From assembly GCA_029379385.1 (NCBI GenBank), contig CM055614.1, forward strand, positions 20,007,994 through 20,071,993: a DNA stretch of 64,000 bases. The letters are read 5' to 3'. Position 1 is the stretch's first letter; each line of letters opens with the position of its first letter. The notes beneath the pieces were generated by a model, which searched no databases, had not been told where the DNA came from, and worked only from the letters and a program-made list of their open reading frames with translations. This DNA comes from Quillaja saponaria (lineage: Eukaryota > Streptophyta > Magnoliopsida > Fabales > Quillajaceae). Below, one piece after another: positions 1 through 12,225 of the stretch. The position numbers and the translations under genes are program-made.

Positions 1-967
1 CACGGATACACTCTCCTCTGGCTCGCTCTATCCCCTGCTCACTTCATTCTTTTTTCTAATTAGGCTTGGATTTTATGGGAGTGTTTATACTTGTATATTT
101 GTTTACAGTCTTATGCTTTGTTTTGGTGGCGAAGAAATCTTGGGAGATAAAATAATATCTGGACGTGAATTAAAAGATTTAAGCTTCATTTGTTTTGTCA
201 CAGAAGAATAATTACTTTGTATGTTTGCACACAAATGTACCAAACAAGTTACTCACATATGCTGTATGCTCAATTGCCTCATCTGTATTTATGTTTGTTT
301 TCTAGTGATATCTAGTATTGGTGTTTTTTCTGTTGTTTTATTATGAGTCTTATGAATTCTAGGCAAGAAGGGCTTCTAGTAGTCAATCTTATTCAAAATT
401 GAAGTTGCTAGGAGGCCAAGAAAACATTATGAAATTGACAAGTTCAAATTACATTTTAGCTAATGAATTCTGCACTTGTAACCATCTTGGGGGCATTGTG
501 TACACTTTTTCAGAATATATGTGATGCGCTTCTTTTTTTCTGTTATGAATTTCATTTTCTCATTTCTGGAAAAAACAAAAAGGGTCTAAAGTCACCTATT
601 GAAAAATACAAAAATGGGCTAAAGTCTTGACCCTTTTCAAGTTTATTCCATTTAAGGTTTTGTTGGTTTCATGGAGACGAATAATACTACATTTATATAT
701 TATGGTCAATATCCCCTACCAGTAATCTGGTTTATACTTTCTCTTCTTAGATTGCTGTGCAACTTCTGTTAAAATCATCCTTATCTGGACAAAGCCTAGT
801 CGCAAGATTTGTTTGCTCAGCACGAAGTAGGGATATAAGGATGTGTCTTCTTCTTTTCTGCCTGTGACTGTGTGCTCTAATTTCTCACTGATTGTTAACA
901 CTCTTAATTAAATATCTTGGATTGAATTTGTTGCATTTATTGTAATTTGCATTGGTTGATTATGGAG
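1..967 (+). other. upstream intron or leader of the BBR-like gene
   Basis: No coding exon is recognisable here. The first exon seen downstream begins mid-protein ([11 protein letters not shown]), and the family has about 90 further residues before it, so the preceding coding exon most likely lies left of the window and this stretch is intron. T-rich sequence leads to the candidate acceptor CAG/AG at about 966-970. The first 60 bases are pyrimidine-rich and could be leader sequence, but I see no supporting motif. Small open frames here do not resemble anything I know. Confidence 0.5.
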
Positions 968-3900
968 CAGGAAAGGGCATACATGATGCTCAGAATGAAC
1001 AATGAAGGGAGTGACTATGGAAGTTGGGAAGCTGGAAGCTATTTGCACGATGATGGGGATGATTTTGAGGATCTCCATGACCATAATGATGTGGATGATG
1101 ACGATGATGATGACAATGACGATGATGATGAGGATGAGGATGAGGAATATGATGGAACTGATGTTGATGACAACGAAGATGCATTTGATGTCCATGCTCA
1201 TTCCGATGCTGGTGAAGATGATAATCCTAGCATTGAATTTGACCCCAATGTTTTTTCAAGTGATGAAGCTTATGCAAGAGCCTTGCAAGATGCTGAAGAG
1301 AGAGAAATGGCTGCTAGACTGTTGGCCCTTGCTGGAATAAATGATAGTAAGTGATCTTGACTTTTAAAGTTCTGTGGTATATTCCTCCAGTATATTCTGA
1401 AACTATCCAACAGTTAGAAATCCTAGTTACTTTTCTTATTGCAGGGGATTCAGATGAGACACAGGATCATGGAGCTAATTCTCAGGTAAATATCCAATTG
1501 TATGAGGAAGTGCACTAAATAAATACACAAACACATGCACAGGCATACCTTATGATTAAAAGGGTGGCCAAACATCTTTTAGATTAGCAAATGCTGTCTG
1601 TCAATTAGGTTTCACTCCCTCATATAGTTGGGAGAATAGTTTTTTATTAGAAATAGGTAGGATATCAACCTCTAATCTTTATCTTGTGCCTATATCTTAT
1701 TGTTGAAGTTATGGTATCTGATTTCTTTGAATCTGATGGAATATCACTCAAATGTGTCATTGTCACTTTCAAATTTATGTAGCAATTGATTCAATTGAAG
1801 AAATCAGTAGGCATGATGAAAAATCTATCTAGTTATTGAGACATGGGTGATTCATGCATCTTGGTTTAGGATTCTTTGCTAAATTCTTTAGATGCCACAT
1901 ATGGATAGTCTGGTGCCTCATTCTAAGTGATTTTAGAATTTACTTTCCTTCACAGCAGTACATGATTGCTTATAGTGTAATAAATGGGTTGAAACTGATA
2001 GATTCATAGTTTCCAGTGAACATGTGCACAAGAACATATAGAAATAGACAAGTAGTCAAATAGATATGGATGTACTTGTGTATGTGGTCACAATAGCAAT
2101 TTAGTTATTTGTCAAAGTTGGATAATGCCAGTTTTCTGTCAAAAGTTTGTGTTCGGAGCTAGTCACTACAATTGTCCCTTAAGATCCATTTGCTGTCCAA
2201 GTTTTCATTGCAATTGTCTTTGTGTAAACATGAACGTGCATTTGCTTCTTATTACATCTTATGTACATGGGAACTTCCCCCATTGAATGCATTCTTTTAC
2301 TAAAGTAAACAAAATATAGGATTAGAAAATTTTGCGCAGAAGTATTCTTTTTATCATTTCATAAAAAAATAAAAACTAGTGAGAGAAAATCCTATTGAGT
2401 TTCAAATTGTTGAAACTGTCTTACCTAGACCCTTTCTTTGGATTGAGGGGAATAGAGGAGAAGGGGATGGAGGGGGCATTTTTCACCTTATTTGGACTTT
2501 TCATCTTATGGTGTTAATCCTACTGATATCGTATACCATTGTTGCTTTAACTTTTCACTTTACCCTATAGTATCAGTAGAAGGATACTTGGACTCTTTAA
2601 ATTAGTGGGGACTGGGAATGTCTTTTGGTTTTTGTAATAATAATCAAGTCCTTCAACACATACCAGTATCCTATTAGAAAAAGTTTTCCCTCCAAGTAAG
2701 ATTCACATTGGATTACGGGAAGAACGGTTTGAGTTAGGCTCATGAACAAGAAAGGTTAGGAAAGCTTTTGCAAAAACTAACATTTACTATTTTTTTTTCT
2801 TTCAAAGTCCAAATAGCCTTTGTGACCCATGGAGAAATTTGAAGAGTTGAGAAGAATTAGAAAAAAATAAATGAAAATTTCAATTAAAAGTTGGTGCTTG
2901 CAACATATCAAAATCGATAATAGTTTCTTAATGGAAATGAGAAAGATTGTACATTGAGGGAAGGTTTATGCTAGAGCTGGTACAAGTATTTTTCATGCTC
3001 ATTCTTAGAAGTTTATTTCCTAGGTATTTCCCCTTTTTTCTCGTTTTTCTTAATTTTCGTATTCATTTCTGAGAGGATGTTTGGGTTGGGAATGAGCCAG
3101 TTACTGTACTTTATCGTAGACTTTATCGGCTCTCAATACTCCACTTTGCATTGACTTCTTTTTATATTTTAGTGGGAGATGGTGTTTCATAGAATCTATA
3201 TTTCTTTTGGGGTCTTAATGAACGAGAAACTACTAATCTTACTAATATGTTGGATACTCTTCAACTTTTCCATTTCTCCAATAACCATGATTGACGCATT
3301 TGGTCTCTTGATTCTTTTGAATCATTTTCTTGTAGACCTTTTATAGTGTTTTGTTCGGGACCCATGTTACTTCTAGTTCCCTCTCCATAAAATTATTTGG
3401 AAGGCTAAGGTAACATCTAATGTTAAGAATTTTGTTTGGGCTGCAGTTATTAATAAGTAACAAATTACTGCAGTTGCAAACGTTAGTGGTAGAGCCAGGA
3501 AATGCCGTGTTAATATGTATGTATTATAAAGAGAAAGAAGTTTTGATATAAGACTAATTAGTTTTAAACTTATTAATAGGTTTTAATGCAGTTTGCTTTT
3601 TGTAAAGCCAACTGTTTTATTCAATAATTATATCATGAAGTCATACATTTAAATTTTCAATTCTATCCAATATCTCTTAGTATTCTATCAACATCTAGTT
3701 CTTCTATGTTATTTTGAAATAGGAAATTTAAGTTTAATGATGGAATACTTATTTTGATTTTGTTATAAACAAACCTGTTAGAAAATTGAAACCAGTTCAA
3801 AAGGTCTAAATATAGATATCATAAATGCCTAGAAATTGCTAAAAACTGACAAATTTTTATTTTACTATCAAAGTAAAGACATAAATGAAATAGGAAATCT

Positions 3901-6900
3901 AGATATCTTAAAATTCAAACTAAGCATTAATTCTATTTTATGCATATTATAATTTATATATTTTCAAAAAAATTTGTTTAGTTAACATTATTTCCTAATA
4001 TAGTAAAACATCTCGTTATTTTATTAGCTTAACTTATTTTGTCAAAACTAATGGGTTGTCAATATGTATTTCTCTTAAGTTTAGTGGGTCATTTTAAAAA
4101 TATCTCCTCAATATTGGTAAATGCATGAATATTCATGTTGCACCACTGCTAGGTGCAAAGCCCTAAAGGGGCATTATTCCATGATATTTATGTGATGTGT
4201 TTTCCGGAGTAGTGAAACCAATGAGCACCTTCTTCAGTGTCTGATGGCTTAGGCTTTTTGGCTCACTCCTTATTTCATGGGTTTGTCTAGGCTATTTGCA
4301 CGATCCTTCGTTGACATGTTATTGAGGTTTTGGAAGGATTCAGGAAGATAAGCATGTATGGAGTTGTGTTTTCTCTTCAGTGTTTAGTGGTGCGTGATTG
4401 AACATAATGCAAGGGTTTTTCTTGAGTCTAGATGCTTTGATATGACGTTTAGTAGTATAGTTTGGTGTTTTTTATTTTTTATTTTATTGATAGAAAAAGA
4501 AATTTCAATAAGAAAGAAAGGAGTACAGGATAGGACAAGAAGTCCTCTTAGACAAAAACAGAAATGATAATAAAAAATGCAAGCTTAAAACAATAATGCT
4601 CGCCAATCATGTTGCATATCTACTAATGGATTACCCTGAAAAGCTCATGAAGCAGCACCAAAGAGAAAGAAAAAACACAATCTTATCCCAAAGAAAAGCT
4701 CACAATCACGAAAAATCCTTGCATTACATTACAACCAAACTCCCCAAATGACTGCAAGGAGAGCACATGTCCACAAACACTTTTCCTCTTTTTTTCCTCA
4801 AAAACTGAGGTAATGAATCATTAGAAACTCATGCAAAGAGTATAGTTTGATGTTGGCTTTGTATACGATGATAGGTTCCATCTGATCCAAGAAAAGTCCT
4901 GGTCTCTTTCTTAGGACCAATGGACCATCATTTATCAAAAGTTTACTCAAGCTTATTTGGAGTTGTTTGTTCAATGGAAGAGCAATGTTGGGGTTTCCAA
5001 GGATTACTTTGAAACTACGCAAACTTTGGAGTAGATTTTTTTTTTCTTGCTGTCTTCTTTGCAATTTTCTCATTCAGGACTTTTGAAAGGGCTTTCGTGG
5101 AAGATATATAATGGGAATGGATAAGCTCTTGCTTTAGATGACTTTTTACTTTTCTGCTTTCAAATTTTGTTAGGAGGACTCCTCTTACTTTTATCTGCCT
5201 TCTTTGTGTTAATGCAATTTCTTTTTCTATGTAAAAAGATATTTTCTTTTATATTCGTGCCAATTGTAGTCCTAATAATTTTGATTTGGAAGGCTTCTAA
5301 TGGAAATGCGAAAGTTCTGATTACTTGTATCCTAAGTAAAGATTACACTTCTGATTAATTGTATCCTATGTTTTTGCCATGGATGCAGTTTTTTTTTTTT
5401 TTTTTCTTGCCAGGTTCTTGGATGTGTCTAGAGTTTTGGTGTATAACGGAGTTCTTTTGGTTCAAGAACCTCTTTTGTCTTGTCCAGATTAAGTCAATGT
5501 TTGTGGCCTAAATTAGCCTCCTTCCTTCTGTTAGTTAGCAGGTGTATGTGTAATCAGAAGAATGGTTTAGATCCTTTACTCTTTTAGACAGTAGGTATAT
5601 CATTTTTCCCAAGTTAAGGTGTGTATTTATGTCTTTCGTCCTCCATATTGGTTGTGCAGGATGCATGGGAGGATCTTGATCCTGATGAACTTTCATATGA
5701 GGTACCCTGGTCTAGATCCTAATGCTTTTAATGCTGCCCTACCCTCCCTTCCCCCTTTTGTCTCATCAATGTGGTTCAATTATTTCAGGAACTGCTTGCA
5801 TTGGGTGAAGTGGTTGGGACTGAGAATAGAGGTCTTTCAGCTGATACAATTGCTGCTTTACCTTCTGTAAACTACAAGACAGAGGGCAATCAGAATGGAA
5901 GCAATGATTCGTATGCACAAAATTCCAACTTCTTATTAAAACTGACATTCTGATTGTACTGTATCTGATTTACTTTTTGTTTCAGGTGTGTCATTTGCCG
6001 GTTGGACTATGAAGATGGTGAAACCTTAACAGTTCTGTCCTGCAAACATTCATACCATTCCGAATGCATAAATAATTGGTTAAAAATAAACAAGGTATGC
6101 TTATGTCCTTTTCTACGTCTTATTGATATAAATATCTTTATTTAGTGCTTCAGATTTTCCCTCTTCTTGTCATTTATGTCTCCTAGCTTCTGATGATGGG
6201 CTTTTGTGCATCTGTGTGCAAGAGTATAATTTTTTGATCTTTAGTAGAGTGGATGGGCGTATACATACTCTGCGTGCATTCTCCGTTCCCTTATGATATT
6301 ATGAGATTAAAACCTTACACCTGTGCTGATATATTAGATTAAAACCTCATCCCTTGGATCTTGGGTTTAATTTTTTTTGGAGCATAACTCTTGAATTGTC
6401 AATATGCAAATTATGTAAAAGATGATACATATTATGATATTAGGGAGCATTCATATTTTATCACTATAGGCTGTGAATCCAGATATTTACTGAAGGACCT
6501 GTTTCCATTTCTGCTTTGGACTTAGTATCTAATCTCAGAATCATGGTAAACAGAAGGCCGTGAAACATATAAAAATCTCCAAAACCTAGATCCAAAATGA
6601 AATTTTCATTTATGTTGAGTCTGGAGAAAACAAGATAATTAGAAACAAGTTTTTCAGGAGAGATTTTATAAGTCTTTGAAACTGGTCATGGGAAACAGTT
6701 ATATAAATGAAAAAGGGCCTCTGTTTCAACCATACCACGTGCTTTCCTCTTTTCTCAATCCATTCCCGTATAATGATATCCAAAAGGAACAACTTGGATC
6801 TATAAAGCAAAAAAAGGAACAACTTGGAAGATATAGAAGCGGGCAGTTGGTTCTTGTTGAAGTGTGTGGTTGATTTTGATCTTCAGGGTTTAGAGATTAG

Positions 6901-9900
6901 AAGGAAATGTCATTTTCTTTTTTAAGTTATATTAAAAAATTAAAAGTTCTGTTAAGGATTTCTTTCTTCATATAAAAAAGTAATTGATAAGGTGACAATA
7001 ATAGAATTATTTTGGCTTTATATATGTGTGCGTGCATATATATATGTGTGTGTGTATGTGCGCGCGTGTGTATATTCTTATAACATTTTCCACTCTATTT
7101 GAGAGAAAGAAAATAAAGCATCTTTTGCACATTGAAGCAGGTGTATGTTAGACAATCTTAAATTATTGGAAGTGCTTTCTTAAAACTTGTATCTCCCTAC
7201 TAATATTTCTAAGTAGGTGTAACAAAATGGATTTAATTGGTCCCTTGAGTCCTTATAGGCATATGCAAATCTTATACAGTCTCAAATATTTTACAAAATG
7301 TTATTGTAGTAGAAGATTGCAACCATCCTGTCTCCACCTTGGAGAAAACATTGTTGGAACAAAGATTATTTGATTTTGATAACTCCAAATTGATTTGGTG
7401 CAAAACCATCAAGATATGCTTTAAAAAAAATATTATATATTTTGTTGGAACTAGTGAAAAGTTGTCGACCTTTTTTTCCTTGATAGCTTGTTCTCTTCCT
7501 CTGTTTCCTTAGATGTTGTTTCATAATATTCCTTCACTGGCATTAATTTCAGCTCAATTATGGCTTAGGGAAAACTGAAATAAATTTATCTTAAACAATT
7601 GAATCTCATCATAAGAGGGTGAGCCTTGGCGCAACGGTAAGTTGTTCCTTTGGTGACCTGTAGGTCATGGGTTTGAGGCGTGGAAACAGCCTCTTTGCAG
7701 AAATGTAAGGAAAATGTTGCGTATATGTGCGCCCACCCTCCCCCTACCCCCGCAATAGCCGGGGAGCATTTTGTGCACCGGGTGAGCCCTTTTTTAATTG
7801 AATCTTATCATAGATCTATGCAAGGCACAAGCAATATACTCACAAAAATTTTCCTTATGGGTATCAAGAAATTCAATTCAAGTACCAAAAGCAATAATTT
7901 TAGCACAAAATAGACGGCTTGACCTCTCGTTCACCATAATAGCAGTGAGAAGAGGAGCAAATGGTTTCCAACGGTCTGCAATTTTAGAAGGAAGTTACTT
8001 TGGCAAATGTGGGCCTAGGCCCTGGAAACTCAATTGGGCCTTTCCAGAATTGTAAATTTGGGCCTCACTAGTCTAGCAGTATGTTTTTAAAAAATTAGGA
8101 CTGCTAATAAGGATCAAAGATGCAATTTTTATGGTTTTATCTTAATAGCAATATATGATGAAAGCAAAGAAATTTAAGCAGTTTGGAAGTTAGGATTAGG
8201 GTTGCCTAGATTGTACAGGGGCTAACAAATAGATGGACTGAAGGTTCATTTGGGTATCATAGCTGCTGTTTATTTGGGAAACTAAAGAACACAAAACAAG
8301 ATATAAAATGCTCGTTTGGCATTTCCTGAACATCATTCAAGTCTTTGGACTTTAGGTCTTGATTACTTTTGAGGAAAATTGAATGAGGATGAGGCAGCGT
8401 TGTCAAAGGCGATCTGGGTGTGCGCCTAGGCGGTCAGGTGAGGCAAGGCGGTGGTCTTCCCCCTTACAGACCATGAGGCGAGTCAGTTTGTCTCAAGCAG
8501 CCGCTTTTCCCTCCTCAACAGACGCCTTGAACAAGGCATGAGGCACTTCAGGCATACGCCTGACCAAACTAATTCAGAAACCCTAGATCTATCAGCCTAA
8601 AATGCAAAATTAGTGTCTGAAATGGAAACAAATCAGATCAATAGGTTAGGGCTTTTGGTTGCCAGAGAAATCCAATTTGGATGGTGGGTTAATTTCGGTC
8701 AGTGTTGCCAGGAATCGTCATATACAGCGGTGGCACAGATGGTTTGAGGTAGCAGACTTCCCCATTTTGTTATTCTTTCTAATATTAACTCAAAATGTAA
8801 AAGGGCAAAAAGGTATTTAACAGAGTGAAGAAAAACTTTCTTTTATTGAAGGGAAAATTAGACTTTTTAACTATTTTTTATCTTGTAAAATCCTCTATCT
8901 AAGTGGGTTAGTTTAGGAGAGTAAACAATATAGCAGCTAGTGGACCATCTGCTTTGACACATTTTAGTTTATGTTTTTTATTTTCTCTGCTTGTTTTTCT
9001 TCGGATGGTCACTATCTATATATCTATTCCATACCCATTCATTGTATGCTTTTATTAATTGGCAATTTTAGTCCATTAATTTTTTATTATTTTAAATGTA
9101 TTTTTCTTTTCTTTGTTATTTTCTAAAAATTATGATGTTGAGTTGAATATCTAATTCAAATATTTTTTTTTTATTTGTATAAAAAGCTCATATAATCATT
9201 TTCTTACTAATTTAATTATTTGTAGTTCAGTCTTCAATTTAGTATATCTAGTAGTATTTTGAGATTTATCGTCTCACTTAGCTCAGGTTATCGCCTTTCT
9301 GGCACCTCTCGCCTTAGGCTATTTTGAGACATACTATCTTGGAGGCGCCTTTCGCCCGTGACAACATTGGGATGAGGTAGGGTTTCATAAGAAAGGAATA
9401 TTTATGGCTTGTGGTGATAAAAGCAGATTTGGGCTAGTTACACAATTAATGAATTTGCAGAAAACTTATTGGGAAAGAAGAACAAGATAAAGAAGTTAGG
9501 GAGATAGCTTAGGCATTGCACCATAGGCATTACTCGAAGTTTGAATTTGCACAACACAATCCAAAGGATGGATTGCATCAATAATATACCAGCTACTTAT
9601 AACCCAGATCCAACTTAGGGTTCCTAATATTAATATTAACGCTAAAATAGTAAAAGCCATGTGGTGAGGTGCAACAGTGAGCATGCCATGTGATAGGTAC
9701 CTTTATCGTTATAATGAATGATTCCTTTATTTCTTTAGTCTCATGGTCTTGGTTTATCCTCAACCCCTTACACATTCTAGAGAAAATCTAAAGCCTCCCT
9801 CTCTTTCTGCCTTCTACATATCTTCTCCACTAGATCTATTTGTCCTTGTTCCCTTAAGGCTTGACATAGCTAAATCCAAATTATCTATTGGATTTCCCAG

Positions 9901-12225
9901 AAACAAGCTTTAGCAACAATTGAACGATTCTGTTTATTTTTGAAAACCAGTGTTGGAAAATATTCAGACTATCTCATTTTGCAAGGTTTTATGTGTGGTT
10001 ATTTAAGCTGGGCTTCCATTTTTTTGGTATTGTTGACTTGTTTTTGGTACTGCTCATTGTTTCGGATGTTTGATGTGGAGGTTTTCACAGGTCTCCTTAC
10101 CTGCTTGTCAATTTTAGATTTAGATTTAGATTTTCTGTTTTTGTGCCATAGCTTAGAAGCGTAGTGTCATTAGCCCCCACACACATTTAAGATTTGTACC
10201 TTGGAGATATTATCTTTTGGACAAGAACTGCCATCAGACAGGCTATTGGTTGATCCAAAATTGTTAGATTGAAACAATAGTTACGTGTATACCTGTCAAA
10301 AAAGCTGGTTCTGAGTTCTTTTCCTTGTTTTGGTGTACAAGGATTTGAAGATTTCTCTGAACCAGCTGTGGTGCTGCTTGATAGGGCCCACGTGGTGACT
10401 AATACCATTTAGCATGCATATAAATGGCTAGAAAGATATGTAGTATGCGCCAAAATTGTTAACCAATAGCCAAATGATCTATTGCTATTTTGGAGACTTC
10501 TTCATATTTTGATTTTTGAAGATGATCTCTCTTAGCAAAAGTTAGAGACAAATGATGGAGAGAAGGATATTTATAGGATTGTCAATCAAAGGGAAAGACG
10601 AATTAAAGATCTAAATCAGATTAAGTGTATTAAAAATGAGGTTGATAGGGTTTTAGTTAAGGAAGACGAGATTAATGAGAGATGACGAACTTATTTCGAT
10701 ACTTTATATAATGGAAAGTCAAGGGGTAATATTGGAGACCTTGATGATGTCTTTAATGATGCGAATTATCGATTTGTTAGTCGGATTAGAGCATAAGAGG
10801 TTAAAGAAGCTATTCATAAGATGAAGAATGGTAAAGCAATGGGCCCAAATGATATACTAATAGAAGTTTGGAGATGCCTATGAGATATTGGAGTAACTTG
10901 GCTTACAAATCTTTTTAGCAAGATTTTAGTAACAAAGAAAATGATCGATGAGTAGAGGAAGAGTACGTTGATTCCTGTTTATAAGAATAAATGAGATATT
11001 CAAAATTGTACGAATTATCAAAGAATAAAATTTATAAGTTATACAAATAAGCTGTGGGAGGGAGTGATTGAGCGTATGCTTAGGAATGAGACTCTAGTTT
11101 CTGAGATTTAATTTTGCTTTATGCCAGTAAGATCTACAATGGAAGCTATTTTCTTACTTAGGAGATTCATGGAGAAATATAGAGAAAAGAAAAAGGGTCT
11201 TCACATGGCTTTTATTAATTTAGAAAAAGCGTATGATAAAGTGTCAAGATAAGGTGGGTACTCGAGAAGAAGAACGTCCCAACTAAATACGTAGAAGTTA
11301 TTAAAGATATGTATGAGAGAGTAATGACTAGGATGCGGACTATAGATGGTATGACTGGAGAGTTTCCTATCACGATAGGTGTTCACCAAGGTTCATCCTT
11401 AAGCCTTTACTTATATGCTTTAGTCATGGATGAACTTACCTATAATATTCAAGATAGAGCTTCATGGTGTATGCTGTTTGCCAATGATATCGTGTTGATA
11501 GACAAAACTAGAGAATGTTTAAATTACAAACTAGAAATATAGAGGAATGCGTTAGAATCTAAAGGTCTTAGATTAAGTCGGACAAAAACTGAGTATATGA
11601 AGTGTGATTTCAGTGAAACTAGAAGAGGCCGGAATGAAATAATTTTGGACGGAGAATGTTGAGATGGATGATCGGATATACAAGAGAGGATAGAATAAGG
11701 AATGAAGAGATTCGTAAGAAGGTGGAAGTAACACTTATTAAGGAGGTAAAAATAAGAGAGAATTGCCTACATTGGTTTGGACATATCCAACGTCAGCCAA
11801 TAGACGCAGTAGTTAAGAAATGTGACTTGGTGCAAGTGTTAGGTGTTAGACGTGGTAATGGGAGACCAAAACTTACATAGGAGCAGTCATCAAGAAAGAT
11901 ATAGTTGTTCTAGAGATTACTGAAAATGTTATCTCGGAACTATGCGAAAAGAGGAAAAGAATTTATATAGCCGACCCCAACTAGTTTGGGATTTAAGGCT
12001 TAGTTGAGTTGAATCTCTCTTAGCTTCAAGCTCTTGACGCTTAAGTTCTTCAGAAAATGTAATAGTGACATCTGTTAAATGTCTTTGTTCAAGTAATATA
12101 ACTTATGCTTAGATCAATACTGTAAATTACAACTTTCTGAATAGTTTACAGCATAATCATTTGTTCCATGTCTGCAGGTATGCCCTATTTGCAGTGTTGA
12201 GGTCTCCACGTCTGGCAACAGCTAA
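968..12225 (+). CDS. BBR: RING-H2 E3 ubiquitin ligase, BIG BROTHER-related (5' end outside window)
   Basis: Predicted E3 ubiquitin ligase. Visible exons are 968-1346, 1445-1485, 5660-5701, 5789-5910, 5986-6094 and 12178-12225 (TAA). All introns are GT-AG and the frame stays open through every junction, giving about 246 C-terminal residues. In order the protein shows the family start [12 protein letters not shown], a long Asp/Glu tract (1088-1149), [44 protein letters not shown], and a RING-H2: CVIC, then CKHSYHSEC, then CPIC (C-x2-C, C-x-H-x2-H-x2-C, C-x2-C). This order matches Arabidopsis BBR (about 340 residues), so roughly 90 N-terminal residues lie upstream. An in-frame ATG at 962 could give a shorter protein from an internal start, but I prefer a splice acceptor there. 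The last intron (6.1 kb) separates the final CPIC ligand pair from the rest of the RING. All zinc ligands are present, so it looks functional. Confidence 0.9.
1088..1149 (+). repeat. GAT/GAC-rich trinucleotide tract coding an acidic run
   Basis: An imperfect GAY/GAR codon repeat inside the BBR-like exon encodes an Asp/Glu run interrupted by one Asn. The family has an acidic segment here too, but the repeat makes its length prone to slippage. Open frames on the opposite strand across it (His-rich or Ile/Val-rich) are only antisense shadows of the repeat. Confidence 0.8.
3250..3480 (+). mobile_element. LINE (L1-type) zf-RVT remnant in intron 2
   Basis: Intron 2 of the BBR-like gene (1486-5659) is 4.2 kb. 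Around 3390-3465 a frame reads [27 protein letters not shown], which resembles the zinc-binding domain following reverse transcriptase in plant L1 LINEs (I-W-K-x-K-V-x-x-K-x-x-F-V-W). Upstream, [11 protein letters not shown] is in a different frame, so the fragment is decayed. A Leu/Trp-rich stretch at 4195-4330 may be its tail. The rest of the intron shows nothing I recognise. Confidence 0.4.
7019..7074. repeat. alternating purine-pyrimidine (TA/TG/CG) tract
   Basis: A run of TATATATG, TGTGTGTG and CGCGCGTG steps inside the last intron of the BBR-like gene. It is a compound dinucleotide microsatellite with near-perfect purine/pyrimidine alternation. Confidence 0.75.
7614..7795 (+). mobile_element. 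Au-type SINE with target site duplication
   Basis: A tRNA-derived SINE closely resembling the plant Au family. It starts AGAGGGTGAGCCTTGGCGCAAC (box A region), contains GGTCATGGGTTTGAGGCGTGG (box B region, one base off GGTTCGAG) and GAAACAGCCTCTTTGCAGAAATG, and ends CACCGGGTGAGCCCTTTTTT. It is flanked by a 17-bp duplication, AATTGAATCTCATCATA at 7597-7613 and AATTGAATCTTATCATA at 7796-7812, differing at one base. It lies in sense orientation in the last intron of the BBR-like gene. Confidence 0.9.
8397..9370. mobile_element. non-autonomous Mutator-like MITE (copy 1)
   Basis: A 974-bp element starting GCGTTGTCAAAGGCGA and ending TTTCGCCCGTGACAACATTGG. The ends are imperfect inverted repeats (GTTGTCA ... 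TGACAAC), followed inward by GC-rich GGCGC/GCCTAGGC blocks and an AT-rich core. Flanks carry a 9-bp duplication, GATGAGGCA at 8388-8396 and GATGAGGTA at 9371-9379. Nine-base duplications are typical of the Mutator superfamily. No transposase is encoded. Two relatives lie at 43546 and 45404. Confidence 0.7.
10520..11998 (+). mobile_element. RTE-clade LINE, 5'-truncated, decayed reverse transcriptase
   Basis: Reverse-transcriptase remnant in several frames, in sense orientation in the BBR-like intron. Recognisable pieces are [33 protein letters not shown] (usually DLEKAYD), [20 protein letters not shown], and the catalytic box reading LFANDIVL, where the second Asp of FADD has become Asn or been displaced. 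The C-terminal [20 protein letters not shown] and [14 protein letters not shown] follow. Many in-frame stops (such as 10684-10686) break it. The 3' tail GCCGACCCCAACTAGTTTGG, then AAGGCTTAGTTGAGTTGA, is the characteristic plant RTE terminus. The endonuclease domain is missing. Confidence 0.85.

Noticed and set aside
947..961. Non-ATG start extending the BBR-like exon by five codons
   Set aside because: A TTG start is not expected in a plant gene, and the family shows that upstream residues should come from another exon.
908..1201. Antisense open frames rich in Ile/Val or His opposite the BBR-like exon
   Set aside because: They come from the complement of the GAT/GAC repeat and have no family resemblance; the sense frame is a conserved protein.
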